Numbered from the stretch's first letter, positions 9,127-18,880 are shown. The stretch is DNA of 64,000 bases from Desulforegulaceae bacterium (GCA_034006035.1 JAVETN010000009.1:1-64000); one strand, 5' to 3'. Made by a program: numbers and translations. The notes: a model not told the origin generated them from the sequence alone.

Positions 9127-9228
9127 TAATTCAATTAATTCCTTATTTCTTTTTCATACTTATAAGATGACAAGACTTCTTTTGTTTTTATAAAAGCTAT
9201 CATATCAAAAATTAAAAACAAATATTGC

Positions 9229-10479
9229 TTATCTTACAGCAGTTATTAAGGCTGAACGAACATATTTTTCCATCCCACTCCCAGGAAACCAATCGCTAAT
9301 AAACTGAGCACTGTCTTCCTTGATATCAATTAAAATTTCTGAAAATCCTGAATTTTTTAGCATTTTCTCAATATCGCCTACTAAAGCTGCTCCGGCTACA
9401 CATCCGCAATGGGCATCAACATTTTCACTTACTTCATTGGGAAGTTGAGCTATAGCTACAACATCGGACAAAGCAAGTCGCCCTTTTGGTCTTAATACCC
9501 TGTAAGCCTCTTGAAACACCTGATCTTTTGCAGGAGAAAGATTGATAACACAATTAGATATAATCAGATCAACTGAACTATCGGCTACAGGTAAGTGTTC
9601 AATTTCTCCCAAACGGAACTCAACATTTGCATATTTACCCTTATGGGCATTTTCTCTTGCTTTTGAAATCATTTCAGGTGTCATATCCACTCCGATAACC
9701 TTTCCCTCACTGCCAACCTGTTTTGCAGCTAAAAAACAATCAAAACCACCCCCAGCTCCAAGATCAAGAACCACTTCTCCTTGCTTAATCTGTGCTATAG
9801 CCTGAGGGTTACCGCAGCCAAGCCCCATATTTGCCCCTGGGGGTACTGATGACAAATCATCGCCTGTATAACCAAATCGAGTTGAGAATTCCGGGTTTCC
9901 TAAAGGACTACTTGAACTGTAGCAACTGCTTCCACAGCATGAGTCACCTTCATTTGCAATTCCTGAATAAAGGTTTCTCACCTGATTACGAAGATTGTCT
10001 TTATCTGAATCAATCCTAACAACCTTGTCGCTTTGATTTATCAATGACTCTGGAAGTGTTTTTACAAAGGCTTTGATTTCATCTCGAACTTTTCGGTAAC
10101 AATCCAACTGCTCTTCTTTTAAAGTTCCTTTGTCAGCAAGCTCTTTAGCCATCTCAGGAGGATCATTAAAACCATAATGAACAACTTTACAATTACCCGA
10201 AAAAACTGGACAGGTTTCCTTGGCATTACTGCAGACAATTATCACCACATCCAGCTGTACATCCTTGAACTCATCAATATGTTTAGCTCTATAATCAGAA
10301 ATATCCACACCTGCCTCAGACATAACCTTTACAGCATCAGGATTAAGTCCATGAGATTCAACCCCAGCAGAAAAAGCATGAATCTCGTCACTTTTGAGAT
10401 GACGGGTCCACCCTTCAGCCATCTGGCTTCGGCACGAATTTCCAGTGCATAGAAATAATAAATTCACTTTTTTACCCAC
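9229..10479 (-). CDS. arsM: Arsenate reductase (ArsC) - arsenite methyltransferase (ArsM) fusion
   Basis: The N-terminal 140 or so residues are a low-molecular-weight phosphatase-type arsenate reductase with the P-loop CTGNSCRS and a second cysteine region (VCSNAKETCP). After a linker with SCCGSSC, residues about 190-418 form an ArsM-type SAM methyltransferase with LDLGAGGGFD (SAM binding), ISNCVINL and HCGC, which carry the arsenic-binding cysteines. The fused enzyme could reduce arsenate and then methylate the arsenite. A GTG start at 10479 has AAGGAG six bases upstream; the ATG two codons earlier abuts that element. The arsR gene lies 78 bases upstream on the same strand. Confidence 0.88.
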   Translation of the reverse strand: MGKKVNLLFLCTGNSCRSQMAEGWTRHLKSDEIHAFSAGVESHGLNPDAVKVMSEAGVDISDYRAKHIDEFKDVQLDVVIIVCSNAKETCPVFSGNCKVVHYGFNDPPEMAKELADKGTLKEEQLDCYRKVRDEIKAFVKTLPESLINQSDKVVRIDSDKDNLRNQVRNLYSGIANEGDSCCGSSCYSSSSPLGNPEFSTRFGYTGDDLSSVPPGANMGLGCGNPQAIAQIKQGEVVLDLGAGGGFDCFLAAKQVGSEGKVIGVDMTPEMISKARENAHKGKYANVEFRLGEIEHLPVADSSVDLIISNCVINLSPAKDQVFQEAYRVLRPKGRLALSDVVAIAQLPNEVSENVDAHCGCVAGAALVGDIEKMLKNSGFSEILIDIKEDSAQFISDWFPGSGMEKYVRSALITAVR

Positions 10480-10562
10480 AATCATCTCCTTAACTTCTTA
10501 GCTTTTTATTAAATTAGAAAAGTTTTCATTTTAATTTACTTATTACAACACTTTTCACCCCG

Positions 10563-10913
10563 TTATTTTCTGCAAATTACTTCCGGATCCAAAGAGATGA
10601 TTTCACCAAGAACTCTCATATCTAAAGCCACGCTTGAATCATGACTTAGTTGTGATTCTATCCAGGTAAACAGTGCAGCTAAATCAGTTTTTTCCCGGGA
10701 AAGCCTATAATAGACCCAACGCCCTTTTTTACGACTGTCAACCATACCTGAGGCAATAAGAACCCCCATGTGTCGGGAAACCGTAGCACCTGTAACCTGA
10801 ATCAATTCTATGATATGACAGGCACACAATTCTTCATATTTCATAAGAGCTGACAAAATCCTGAGTCTATTTCGGTCAGACAATGCTTTAAAAATTGAAG
10901 TTAACTTCTTCAT
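10563..10913 (-). CDS. arsR: ArsR/SmtB-family arsenic-responsive repressor
   Basis: The 116-aa winged-helix protein has the ArsR layout: LSDRNRLRILSAL, then ELCACHI with the CxC metal-binding pair, then the recognition helix around GATVSRHMGVLIASGMV and a beta wing (RKKGRWVYYRL). The CAC motif is the classic As(III)/Sb(III) sensor site. It precedes the ArsC-ArsM gene and most likely represses its own operon until arsenite binds. A second RNA-polymerase promoter in the 77-base gap before the fusion gene is not evident. Confidence 0.9.
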   Translation of the reverse strand: MKKLTSIFKALSDRNRLRILSALMKYEELCACHIIELIQVTGATVSRHMGVLIASGMVDSRKKGRWVYYRLSREKTDLAALFTWIESQLSHDSSVALDMRVLGEIISLDPEVICRK

Positions 10914-11189
10914 CCATACCTCAAATCAATAGTTACATAGTTAGCCAACAGACTAAGTCTATATGTTTAAAAATCACACCAGTCAACTTTTTTCTTAAAA
11001 TTTGATTTAACTAAAAAAGTTACCTGTCAATTATTTTGTAAAAAAAACCAGGTAAAAAAAGTGAGTAAATGAAAAACACAAAAAATCATTTAGAAGACAA
11101 ATAATGAAGGTCAGGGAAAATAAAACAACAGCTATAAAGTTCCTGATTAAAAAAACTATCCTTTTTCTATAGTTTTCAAAGTTTTTAAA

Positions 11190-11750
11190 TTAATATCTCT
11201 TAATTTTAATTTTACTAAGTTCATTCTTTGCTAGAATAAGACTAAAAGCTTTTATAAAAGGATGGGCCATATCAAAATCCTGGGTTTCTAATTTTTCAAG
11301 CTCAGATTCCAAGTCAAAATCAGGTTTAAAGTTTTCAAAGACAATTCTTTTATCATTCATTGTGTTTTTAGCTGAAGATAAAATTTGTTCTTTAGAAACT
11401 GAAATATCATTTTCATTTGCCTGAACATTGCCGTTTAAAACAATCCGGCTTTTTGAAACTCTTAATTTTTCCATTATTTTTGTAATTTGATTATCTTCAA
11501 TATATACAAATTCCGGGGGAACAAGAACTTTCCGTGCTGGTCTTCCTGACTGACTGAATTTCTTTTTCATTAAAACAAAATCATTTGAAGCCTGATATTT
11601 GCTTATTATTTTTTCAAAATCAGAATAATCAGAGTTTTTAAAAACTTCACAAATAAAAGGCTCATAGGTTCTTTTTGCCGTTTTTCTATGCATTAAGGCT
11701 GCAAAAAAATAAAAATCATTATCTTTTTTATAAATTCCAATATAATACAT
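11190..11750 (-). CDS. Conserved-looking hypothetical protein, last gene of the menaquinone operon
   Basis: I do not recognise this 186-aa protein. It begins MYYIGIYKKDNDFYFFAALMHRK and has a charged, mostly soluble composition with no signal peptide or membrane segment and no cysteine pair. It lies 22 bases downstream of mqnD in the same direction, so it is probably co-transcribed with the futalosine genes. No catalytic motif is visible. It could be an accessory protein or an unrelated passenger. Confidence 0.55.
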   Translation of the reverse strand: MYYIGIYKKDNDFYFFAALMHRKTAKRTYEPFICEVFKNSDYSDFEKIISKYQASNDFVLMKKKFSQSGRPARKVLVPPEFVYIEDNQITKIMEKLRVSKSRIVLNGNVQANENDISVSKEQILSSAKNTMNDKRIVFENFKPDFDLESELEKLETQDFDMAHPFIKAFSLILAKNELSKIKIKRY

Positions 11751-11772
11751 TTTTTACCTTAAATTTATTGAG

Positions 11773-12603
11773 TTAAAGAAAAAGATTTTTTCCTGAATTT
11801 TTAATTATATCTTTTTTGTTTGCTTCATCAAATAATTTTTTCAAAGCTTTTTCCCCTTCAGGCCCTGTATTAACTGAAAATTCATTCACATAAAGAAAAA
11901 TATGCTCTTTTATAACATTATCTTCCATTTCCTGGGCATATTTTCTTATATATTTCTTTGACTCATCAGGGTTTTCAAATCCATATAAAATACTTTTAGA
12001 AAGTTTTTTTTCAATGTCTTTTATAGTTTTTTCGCCAAGACTTCTTTTTGCGGCAATTCCTCCAAGGGGAATGGGAAGTCCGGTTGTATCTTCCCACCAT
12101 TTTCCAAGGTCAACTAAAGAAACAAGATTGTAGTTTTGATATGTAAATCTTCCTTCATGGATAACAACTCCAAGATCTGCTTTTTTATCTCTGACAAAAG
12201 GCATAATTTCATAAAAAGGCATGGAAACAAGATTTAGCTCATCTTCAGAATAAAGCCTTAGAAGCAAGGCTGCAGTTGTATTAATTCCAGGTATTGCAAT
12301 TTTTTTATTTTTTAAATCATTAAAATCTTCAAGATTTCTTCCAACAATTAAAGGCCCGCACCCTCTTCCAAGTGCTGAACCTGATCTTAAAAGAACATAG
12401 TCATCAAGAAGGTTTCCAAGGGCTGAAAAAGAAATTTTTGTAATATCGTATTTTTTTGCAAATGCACTTTCATTCAAATCTTCAATGTCTGAAAGATAAA
12501 GTTTAAAATCATAGTCAGAAGGTAAAATTTTATTTACAAGTGCATGAAACATGAATGTATCATTTGGGCAGGTTGAAAAAGCCAGTTTTAATTTTTTTTC
12601 CAT
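11773..12603 (-). CDS. mqnD: 1,4-dihydroxy-6-naphthoate synthase
   Basis: The protein (276 aa) starts KLKLAFSTCPNDTFMFHAL, the hallmark N-terminus of MqnD, a periplasmic-binding-protein-fold enzyme. It converts cyclic dehypoxanthinyl futalosine into 1,4-dihydroxy-6-naphthoate in the futalosine menaquinone route. Length is normal for the family. The gene starts two bases after mqnA ends, in an operon with mqnE, mqnC, a deaminase and mqnA. This confirms the assignment against the related MqnA fold. Confidence 0.92.
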   Translation of the reverse strand: MEKKLKLAFSTCPNDTFMFHALVNKILPSDYDFKLYLSDIEDLNESAFAKKYDITKISFSALGNLLDDYVLLRSGSALGRGCGPLIVGRNLEDFNDLKNKKIAIPGINTTAALLLRLYSEDELNLVSMPFYEIMPFVRDKKADLGVVIHEGRFTYQNYNLVSLVDLGKWWEDTTGLPIPLGGIAAKRSLGEKTIKDIEKKLSKSILYGFENPDESKKYIRKYAQEMEDNVIKEHIFLYVNEFSVNTGPEGEKALKKLFDEANKKDIIKNSGKNLFL

Positions 12604-12605
12604 TT

Positions 12606-13430
12606 TTAGCCTTTTACAAATTCGAGGATAACTTTATTTTTTATAAATTTATGCTTAAATAAAAGCGAATAAAAAAGTTTAAGACCTTTTATTTTTTGCT
12701 CTGACAGGTCATATTCTATTGTTTTAAAATAGTTTGCCATAAATTCTTTTGAGGTATTTTTTTTATTGGCTGAAATTGCACTCATTTCATCTGAAAAATC
12801 AAGATTCCTTTTTTTATTTTCATGCAAAATATCTTTTATCTGATTAATTTTAATTTTGTTTTTCAGATAGGACTTTTTAGAAACTGCCCAAACTCCAAAA
12901 ACAAAGGGAAGATTTGTAAATTCAAACCAGCTTTGCCCTAAATCATAAACATTTTTAAACTTCTTTTCCCAGTCAATTAAAAGGGCATTGTCCCCTATTA
13001 CTAAAACTGCGTCATATTCTTTTTTATCAAGTTTATGAATATCTCCTGAATAAAATTTTGGATAAATATTTTTTTCATAAAACAAAATTTTCAGCAAGGA
13101 TGCTCCGCTTGCAGACTCATTGGTTAAAAGAATTTTTTTATTGTCAAGCTCTTCAAACTTTAAATCTGCTGCTAAAAGAACACTGATAACTTTTTTTGTG
13201 CACCCAATGGAAATATCAGGAATAAGCTGCCATTTTTCATGATTAACTGCATAAGCAAAGGCAGAAACAGGACTTAAATCCAAATTTTCTTCTTCTAGAG
13301 CTAAGTTTAATTTTGCAGGAGGACCTTCTTTTATTATACAAAAATTTTGGGGCAGATATTTTTCCAGATTATAATAAACAGGAGCTACATTTATATAACT
13401 GAATTTTCCAAGCTTTATTAAATTACTCAT
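12606..13430 (-). CDS. mqnA: Chorismate dehydratase
   Basis: The 274-aa protein begins with LGKFSYINVAPVYYNL, typical of MqnA. It shows the substrate-binding stretch around LSPVSAFAYA and the FVFGVWAVS segment. MqnA dehydrates chorismate to 3-enolpyruvylbenzoate, the entry step of futalosine menaquinone synthesis. Its start overlaps the stop of the upstream deaminase by four bases, so translation is coupled. Confidence 0.92.
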   Translation of the reverse strand: MSNLIKLGKFSYINVAPVYYNLEKYLPQNFCIIKEGPPAKLNLALEEENLDLSPVSAFAYAVNHEKWQLIPDISIGCTKKVISVLLAADLKFEELDNKKILLTNESASGASLLKILFYEKNIYPKFYSGDIHKLDKKEYDAVLVIGDNALLIDWEKKFKNVYDLGQSWFEFTNLPFVFGVWAVSKKSYLKNKIKINQIKDILHENKKRNLDFSDEMSAISANKKNTSKEFMANYFKTIEYDLSEQKIKGLKLFYSLLFKHKFIKNKVILEFVKG

Positions 13431-14572
13431 AATACAATTCTTTTTTTAGTGTCTGAAAAAACAATAGATTCATAGATATCTTTACTTACATCCTTTATAT
13501 AAATTGCCTTAATTTTATTCTCTTTTTTAAAAACCGAAGATATTTTTTTAAATCCAGGAACTTGTGCAGGATTAATACATCCCATTTTTAAAATCTCTTT
13601 TGGAGAAATGGTTTTAAATTTATTGTAAATAAATTTCATTTCATCAAAAACATCAAGGCTTTCACAGCTTGCAAGACTGTCTGTTCCAATAACAATATTA
13701 ATTTTCATCTCAATCATTTTTTCTAAATCAGGAAGTTTATTATGAAGATTAACATTGCTTCTAGGACAGATACAAATGGTTGAATTTCTTTTTTTTACAA
13801 TGGAAAAATCATTTTCATTGGTATCAAGAAGATGAACAAGAAGAGTTTTGTCATCAAGAACTCCAAGTTTATCAAGATATTGGACTGAAGAATCTGAAGG
13901 AATGGGCCAGTCTGAAAAATCTATATTTCTTGATTTCAAAAAATCACCCCAATTATTTGATTTATAGGAGATAAAATCAAACTCATCATCTGATTCTGCA
14001 CAATGAATTGAAAATGGAGCACTTTGATTTAAAGTAAGCTTTTTTATTTTTTTTATAAGTTCAGGAGATGTTGTGTGGGGTGCATGGGCTGCAAATGAAA
14101 CTTTGTCTTCTTTTTTATCATTTAAAAATTTTTCATTTGATCCAAGTTCTTCGTAAAAAAAATATCCTTCAAGTTTAGAATCTTGGAAAATATTTTTGGT
14201 GATTCCAAGTGAAGAAATATCACACACTCCGCCTATACCAGAATTTACAAGAGAATTTATTTCTAAATAGGCAGATTTAATTAATTTTTTTTGAGAAACT
14301 TTTTCTCTTTTTTCAATTAAATCAATCACCCAGGATTTAAATCCTTTTGAAAAATCCAGTTGATTTTTAAGGCATGATAATTCAAGATGGGTATGCATAT
14401 TAAAAGGCTGGGGAATTAAAATCCCAGGCCCGTAATCTTTAATATATTTTTTGGAAATATTTTTTAAGGACTTTTCAATTCCTTTTACAATATTATTTTC
14501 AGTGTAAAGAGCAGCATTTTCAATAATATTCCCAAGTTCATCTAAAATATATGCTGCCCTGTGATAAATCAT
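13427..14572 (-). CDS. Amidohydrolase, probable aminodeoxyfutalosine deaminase
   Basis: This 381-aa metal-dependent amidohydrolase has the N-terminal metal pair in FNMHTHLELS, further ligands in FAAHAPHT and SIHCAESDDE, then VHLLDTNEND and the C-terminal GTDSLAS aspartate. It sits between mqnC and mqnA in a menaquinone operon. In organisms that make aminodeoxyfutalosine with MqnE, a deaminase of this superfamily converts it to futalosine. The deaminase role is therefore inferred from position and family. Start and stop overlap or abut both neighbours. Confidence 0.8.
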   Translation of the reverse strand: MIYHRAAYILDELGNIIENAALYTENNIVKGIEKSLKNISKKYIKDYGPGILIPQPFNMHTHLELSCLKNQLDFSKGFKSWVIDLIEKREKVSQKKLIKSAYLEINSLVNSGIGGVCDISSLGITKNIFQDSKLEGYFFYEELGSNEKFLNDKKEDKVSFAAHAPHTTSPELIKKIKKLTLNQSAPFSIHCAESDDEFDFISYKSNNWGDFLKSRNIDFSDWPIPSDSSVQYLDKLGVLDDKTLLVHLLDTNENDFSIVKKRNSTICICPRSNVNLHNKLPDLEKMIEMKINIVIGTDSLASCESLDVFDEMKFIYNKFKTISPKEILKMGCINPAQVPGFKKISSVFKKENKIKAIYIKDVSKDIYESIVFSDTKKRIVL

Positions 14573-14574
14573 TT

Positions 14575-15636
14575 TTAATCAAGCTTTTTAATTCTATTAT
14601 AGAAACAATCTCTTTGCCATGGTTCAAATCCTGCTGTCTGAACAAGCCTAATCATTTCATCCATTGGCAGTCTGAAGTCAATATCTGCAGCCTTTACAAC
14701 ATTTTCTTCAATCATTGTGCTTCCAAGATCATTTGCCCCAAAAAACAAAGCTGTCTGAGCAATTTTTGAGCCCTGGGTAACCCAGGAAGCCTGAATATTA
14801 TCAAAATTATCAAGAAAAATTCTGGCTAAAGCCAAAACCCTTAAATATTCTGCTGAAGTTACAGTAGTTGATTTAATTTTTGTATTTGCAGGCTGAAAAG
14901 TCCATGGAATAAAAGCTGTAAACCCCTTGGTCTTATCCTGAAGCTGCCTTAATCTTTCCATATGTTCAATTATATCTTCTTTTTTTTCAATATGACCAAA
15001 CATCATAGTTGCTGTGGTTTTAAGTCCAAGGCTGTGGGCATCTTCCATTACATCAAGCCATTTATCTGCATTGCATTTGTTTGGAGAAATTTTTTGTCTT
15101 ATTTCATTTACTAAAATTTCAGCCCCGCCACCTGGAATTGAACCAAGACCTGAATCAATAAAAACTTTTAAAACATCTTTTACACTCATATTTTCAAGCT
15201 CAGCAATATGTGAAATTTCAGGAGGTGAAAAACCATGAATATGAATATCAAAGGATTTCATATATTTTAAAAGTTTTACATAATCATTAAGTTTTTTATC
15301 AGGATGAAGTCCGCCCTGCAAAAGAATCTGGGTTCCTCCAACTTCTTTTGTTTCATTTATTTTTTGTTCAAGTTCTTTTTCTGTTATCCAGTATCCGCCT
15401 TCTTCACCCGGATTTTTGTAAAAAGCACAAAACTTGCATCCTGAAATACAGATATTTGTATAATTAATATTTCTGTCTATTACAAAAGTAACCTGATTTT
15501 TATCTGTTTTTTTGTTTCTTATAAGATTGGCAAAGGTTCCAAGTGTTAAAAGATCTGCATTATCATAAAGAAAAAGAGCTTCCTCACCTAAAATTCTTTG
15601 ACCTTCAAGAGCTTTGTTTAAAATATCTTTTGTCAT
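14575..15636 (-). CDS. mqnC: Cyclic dehypoxanthinyl futalosine synthase (radical SAM)
   Basis: The 353-aa radical SAM enzyme has the cluster motif CISGCKFCAF (CxxxCxxC, about residues 62-70) and FYKNPGEEGGYW, which is typical of MqnC. It closes the ring of dehypoxanthinyl futalosine in menaquinone synthesis. It follows mqnE, a paralogue with the same fold, without a gap and precedes the deaminase by two bases. Length is normal. Confidence 0.92.
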   Translation of the reverse strand: MTKDILNKALEGQRILGEEALFLYDNADLLTLGTFANLIRNKKTDKNQVTFVIDRNINYTNICISGCKFCAFYKNPGEEGGYWITEKELEQKINETKEVGGTQILLQGGLHPDKKLNDYVKLLKYMKSFDIHIHGFSPPEISHIAELENMSVKDVLKVFIDSGLGSIPGGGAEILVNEIRQKISPNKCNADKWLDVMEDAHSLGLKTTATMMFGHIEKKEDIIEHMERLRQLQDKTKGFTAFIPWTFQPANTKIKSTTVTSAEYLRVLALARIFLDNFDNIQASWVTQGSKIAQTALFFGANDLGSTMIEENVVKAADIDFRLPMDEMIRLVQTAGFEPWQRDCFYNRIKKLD

Positions 15637-16731
15637 TTATCCCGCCTTTACTTCATTGTAAAAAGCATCTCTTTCAACAGCAGTCATTCCTGCTTTTTCA
15701 ATGAGCCTTATCATTGTTTCTTTGGCATGACCCACAGCAGATTTTGCACCGGCACTATGGGTTATTTTTTCCTTTAAAATTGTTCCATCAAGATCATCTG
15801 CTCCAAAATGAAGGGCAGTTTGAGCAAGCTTTTCTCCAAGCATTACCCAATAAGCCTTAATATGGGGAACATTGTCCAGCATAAGCCTTGAAACAATAAT
15901 GTTTTTAAGGTCTTCAAAAGCTGTTGTTTCTTTTATATGGGATAACCTTGTGTTTTCAGAATGAAAAGCCAAGGGAATAAATGCTGTAAAACCGTTTGTT
16001 CTATCCTGAAGGTCTCTTAAATATACAAGATGCTGAACTTTTTCTTCAACAGTTTCAATATGGCCGTAGAGCATGGTACAATTTGTTGTAATTCCGGAGT
16101 TGTGAACTTTTTCTATTATTTCAAGCCATCTGTCCTTATTTATTTTTCTTGGAAAAAGCTTTTTGTGAACCCTGTAACTTAAAATTTCAGCACCGCCTCC
16201 AGGCATCATTTCAAGTCCGTTTTCCCTTAGCTCATTAATTACATCTTCAACTGATTTACCTGAAATATTTGAAAGATGATCTATTTCAACAGCTGTAAAA
16301 GCTTTGATTGTAACATTTGGCCTTACTTTTTTTATGGTTTTTAAAAGATCTATATAATATCCATAAGGAAGTGCTTCATTAAGACCTCCAACCATATGAA
16401 TTTCATTTACAGGTTCATCAAATTTTTCAGTCAGTTCTTTTTCAACATCTTCCATTGTATATTGGTATGAACCGTTATCGCAGTAGTCTTTTGCATAAGC
16501 ACAAAAAAGACAGCGGTTTCTGCAAATATTTGTATAATTAAGATGCTGATTGTAAATAAAAAAAGACTTCTTTCCGTGTAAAGATTGTCTTTTACAATTT
16601 GCAATTTGACCTGCACCCATAAGATCTTTTGTTTCATAAAGATAAAGTCCGTCATCAAAATCAAGACGAACTTTGTTTTTTACTTTTTCATAAATTTTGT
16701 TTAATTTATCATCTATAAAAATTGGTTCCAT
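15637..16731 (-). CDS. mqnE: Aminofutalosine synthase (radical SAM)
   Basis: The 364-aa radical SAM protein has CRNRCLFCAYAKD (CxxxCxxC) and the HMVGGLNEALPYGYY block typical of MqnE. It joins 3-enolpyruvylbenzoate to SAM-derived adenosyl radical chemistry to make aminofutalosine. It is the first gene of the operon; the next gene mqnC starts directly after its stop. The start at 16731 is preceded by GGGCAGGG and, further up, by a well-formed promoter with an internal palindrome. Confidence 0.92.
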   Translation of the reverse strand: MEPIFIDDKLNKIYEKVKNKVRLDFDDGLYLYETKDLMGAGQIANCKRQSLHGKKSFFIYNQHLNYTNICRNRCLFCAYAKDYCDNGSYQYTMEDVEKELTEKFDEPVNEIHMVGGLNEALPYGYYIDLLKTIKKVRPNVTIKAFTAVEIDHLSNISGKSVEDVINELRENGLEMMPGGGAEILSYRVHKKLFPRKINKDRWLEIIEKVHNSGITTNCTMLYGHIETVEEKVQHLVYLRDLQDRTNGFTAFIPLAFHSENTRLSHIKETTAFEDLKNIIVSRLMLDNVPHIKAYWVMLGEKLAQTALHFGADDLDGTILKEKITHSAGAKSAVGHAKETMIRLIEKAGMTAVERDAFYNEVKAG

Positions 16732-16764
16732 TTTAACCCTGCCCTTATTATATATAGCAAAAAA

Positions 16765-16797
16765 AGTATTATGACCAATTGGTCATTTGGTGTCAAT
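16765..16797 (-). promoter_or_regulatory. Promoter of the menaquinone operon with nested palindromic operator
   Basis: Read on the minus strand, TTGACA is followed after 17 bases by CATAAT. Between them lies the perfect 16-base palindrome ATGACCAATTGGTCAT (16771-16786). A dimeric repressor bound there would occlude RNA polymerase. The promoter lies 35-65 bases upstream of the mqnE start codon. The palindrome is read directly; repression is inferred from its position. Confidence 0.6.
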
Positions 16798-16943
16798 AAT
16801 ATTTAATTATTTAAATTAATCTTTACAGTTCAAATATATTCAGTACCCAAGAATCTTGAAAATAAACAAAATTGCAAGTAACATAAAAAAACAATTAATC
16901 TGACAATTAATTTTTAAGATTTCAGGATAAAAAAGGACAATCA

Positions 16944-17222
16944 ATGAAAAAGCAAATTGGACTTGGTACATCTTCATTTAAAATTTTACGGGAAGAAAAT
17001 TATATAAAGGTAAAATCAAGACCAAATCTTCTTGAAAGTTTTGATATTGAAAATCTTCAGATAGCTCCTCTTCTTTTTCAAACTGGTTATCTTACAATAA
17101 AAAAGTATGACCATGAACTTTTACTTCTTTCATATCCAAACCAGGAAGTTAAAAAAAGTTTCAATGAAATTTTAATGCAAAGTATTGTAAATGAACATAG
17201 AGAAATTTTATTTGAAGAATAA
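16944..17222 (+). pseudogene. Fragment of an AAA-ATPase-like / PD-(D/E)XK family protein
   Basis: The 92-aa frame contains SFDIENLQIAPLLFQTGYLTI and YPNQEVKKSFNE, a block I recognise from the middle of large proteins annotated as AAA-ATPase-like with a C-terminal PD-(D/E)XK nuclease (DUF1703). Both the N-terminal ATPase and the C-terminal nuclease are absent, so this is an internal remnant. It lies at the edge of a run of other broken genes, which supports decay. Expression is doubtful. Confidence 0.6.
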
Positions 17223-17242
17223 AAACATAGGAATAAATCTTT

Positions 17243-18168
17243 TTAATCCCCTATCATAATTCGAATAATTTCTTTATCAGTTTCAGACATCCCTTCACGT
17301 CCAAGACGTCCAATATTATTAATTGTATTTTTTACACCTTTACTTACAATACCATCACCACCATAAAATTGCTGTTTATTTTGATACAGGTAAAAACCTA
17401 AAAGACTTGCTTCAACTGCTACTGCAATTTTTCCTGCACAAGAAGGTTTTGCACCATCACAAACAATACCGGAAACTGTTGCCAGACTGTTTACAATTGT
17501 GTGGGCAATCTCTTCAAAATGACCACCATAAAGCCAGGTGATACCAGAAGCAGCACCACTTGCGGCATTAACAACACCACAATATGCAGACAAACGTCCA
17601 ATACCTGTTTTTTGATGAATTGTAATCAAATTTGAAATAAGAAGTGCACGCAGTAATTTTTCATGGCTGACACCCATTTCTCTTGCGTAAACTATTACAG
17701 GCACAGATGCTGTTATTCCTTGATTACCACTTCCCGAAACAATTATAACTGGCAAAGAACAGCCGCTCATTCTGGCATCAGAAGCTGAAGCAGCTAAGGC
17801 TTTTGCCCTGATTTTTACATCATCACCCCAGGTATCTAAAATAGTAGAACCCACATTGGCCCCCCATTTTCCCTTAATACCCTCTTCTGCTATGGCCATG
17901 TTATATTCTATCTGGCTTTCCAATAAATCTTTGACCTCTTTAAGATCAACAGTTTCTGCAAAATCGATAATATCTCTGACATTTAAAATAGAACGATCAG
18001 TAAGATTTAACTTCGCCAGACTTTAATTTCAGGTAAAACACCAAGAATCGCTCTTACCTTTGCAGCGGCATAAGCTATTGCAATAGGCTCGGTACAACCC
18101 ATTGCCGGAAGAAGCTCCTCTTTTAATATCTCAATATAGCCTTTGAAACGTTTGTCTGTTGTTTCCAT
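17243..18168 (-). pseudogene. Broken UPF0597 / serine dehydratase-alpha-like (L-cysteine desulfidase-type) gene
   Basis: From the ATG at 18168 the N-terminal part (METTDKRFKG, then AMGCTEPIAIAYAAAK) is clear but stops after about 50 residues. The rest resumes in another frame (KLNLTDRSILNVRD onward) and runs as a clean 226-aa C-terminal half with SGSGNQGITASVPV and CDGAKPSCAGK. About 60-70 residues expected between the two parts are missing, so an internal deletion has shifted the frame. The family (UPF0597) includes L-cysteine desulfidases and L-serine dehydratase-like enzymes with an iron-sulfur site. The C-terminal half alone is unlikely to be active. Confidence 0.75.
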
Positions 18169-18215
18169 TTTGTTTCCGTATTCTGGTATAAATGAGAACT
18201 GCCATGGTAAATTTC

Positions 18216-18805
18216 TTAAGAGTCATTTTCTTTTTTAACTAAAATAGCATTAAGCCATTTTTCATCTTTACGTTCCGGCCTTGCATCATTGGTAATCCAA
18301 ATTTTTTCAGGAAAAAGTCCGGTATTTTCAATAAATAAATTAAGTTTTTTTTCTGTTAAATTGGTAAAATGTCTTCCGCCCCTTTGAGTTTCATTCTCAC
18401 CGTATTTAAATGAACAATAAAAATATCCCTTGTTTTTCAGATAAGCTGAAAGGTTTTTGAATGCAAGCTTGAGTTTATCCGATGAAACATGAAGAAGAGA
18501 TGCACATGCCCATATTCCGTCAAATTTTATTTTAGTTTCAAATTCTTCAAATTTGCAAGCATGAACTTTAATCCCTATTCTTTTTTCAGCAATTTCAGAT
18601 ATTTTAAAACTGCCATCAATTGCAGTTACATCAAAACCTTTTTCAAGAAAAAATTTAATGTCTCTTCCTGAACACAGCCTGCATCAAGGATATGACTTCC
18701 TTTGGGTAAATAAGGCAAAAAAACATCATAAATTAAACTCATATCAACATTTAAAGTTGAATCTGAAAACTTTTTAGCATTTTCATTATAAAATTTTACT
18801 GACAT
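18216..18805 (-). pseudogene. SAM-dependent methyltransferase broken by a one-base deletion
   Basis: From ATG 18805 the frame reads MSVKFYNENAKKFSDST and on to ILDAGC, then shifts and soon stops. One extra G near 18671 would restore DAGCGSGRDIKFFLEKG, followed by AIDGSFKISEIAEKR and a complete C-terminus ending in LVKKENDS at 18216. The intact protein would be a class I methyltransferase of about 196 aa, of the kind loosely called TehB-like. Because only one base is missing, this is either very recent decay or a sequencing error. Substrate unknown. Confidence 0.78.
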
Positions 18806-18880
18806 TGATTTTGTTTTATTTATCTTCCTATAAATGAAGAAAAGAAATTTTGTTCCCAGCCAATCATTAATTAACTAACT

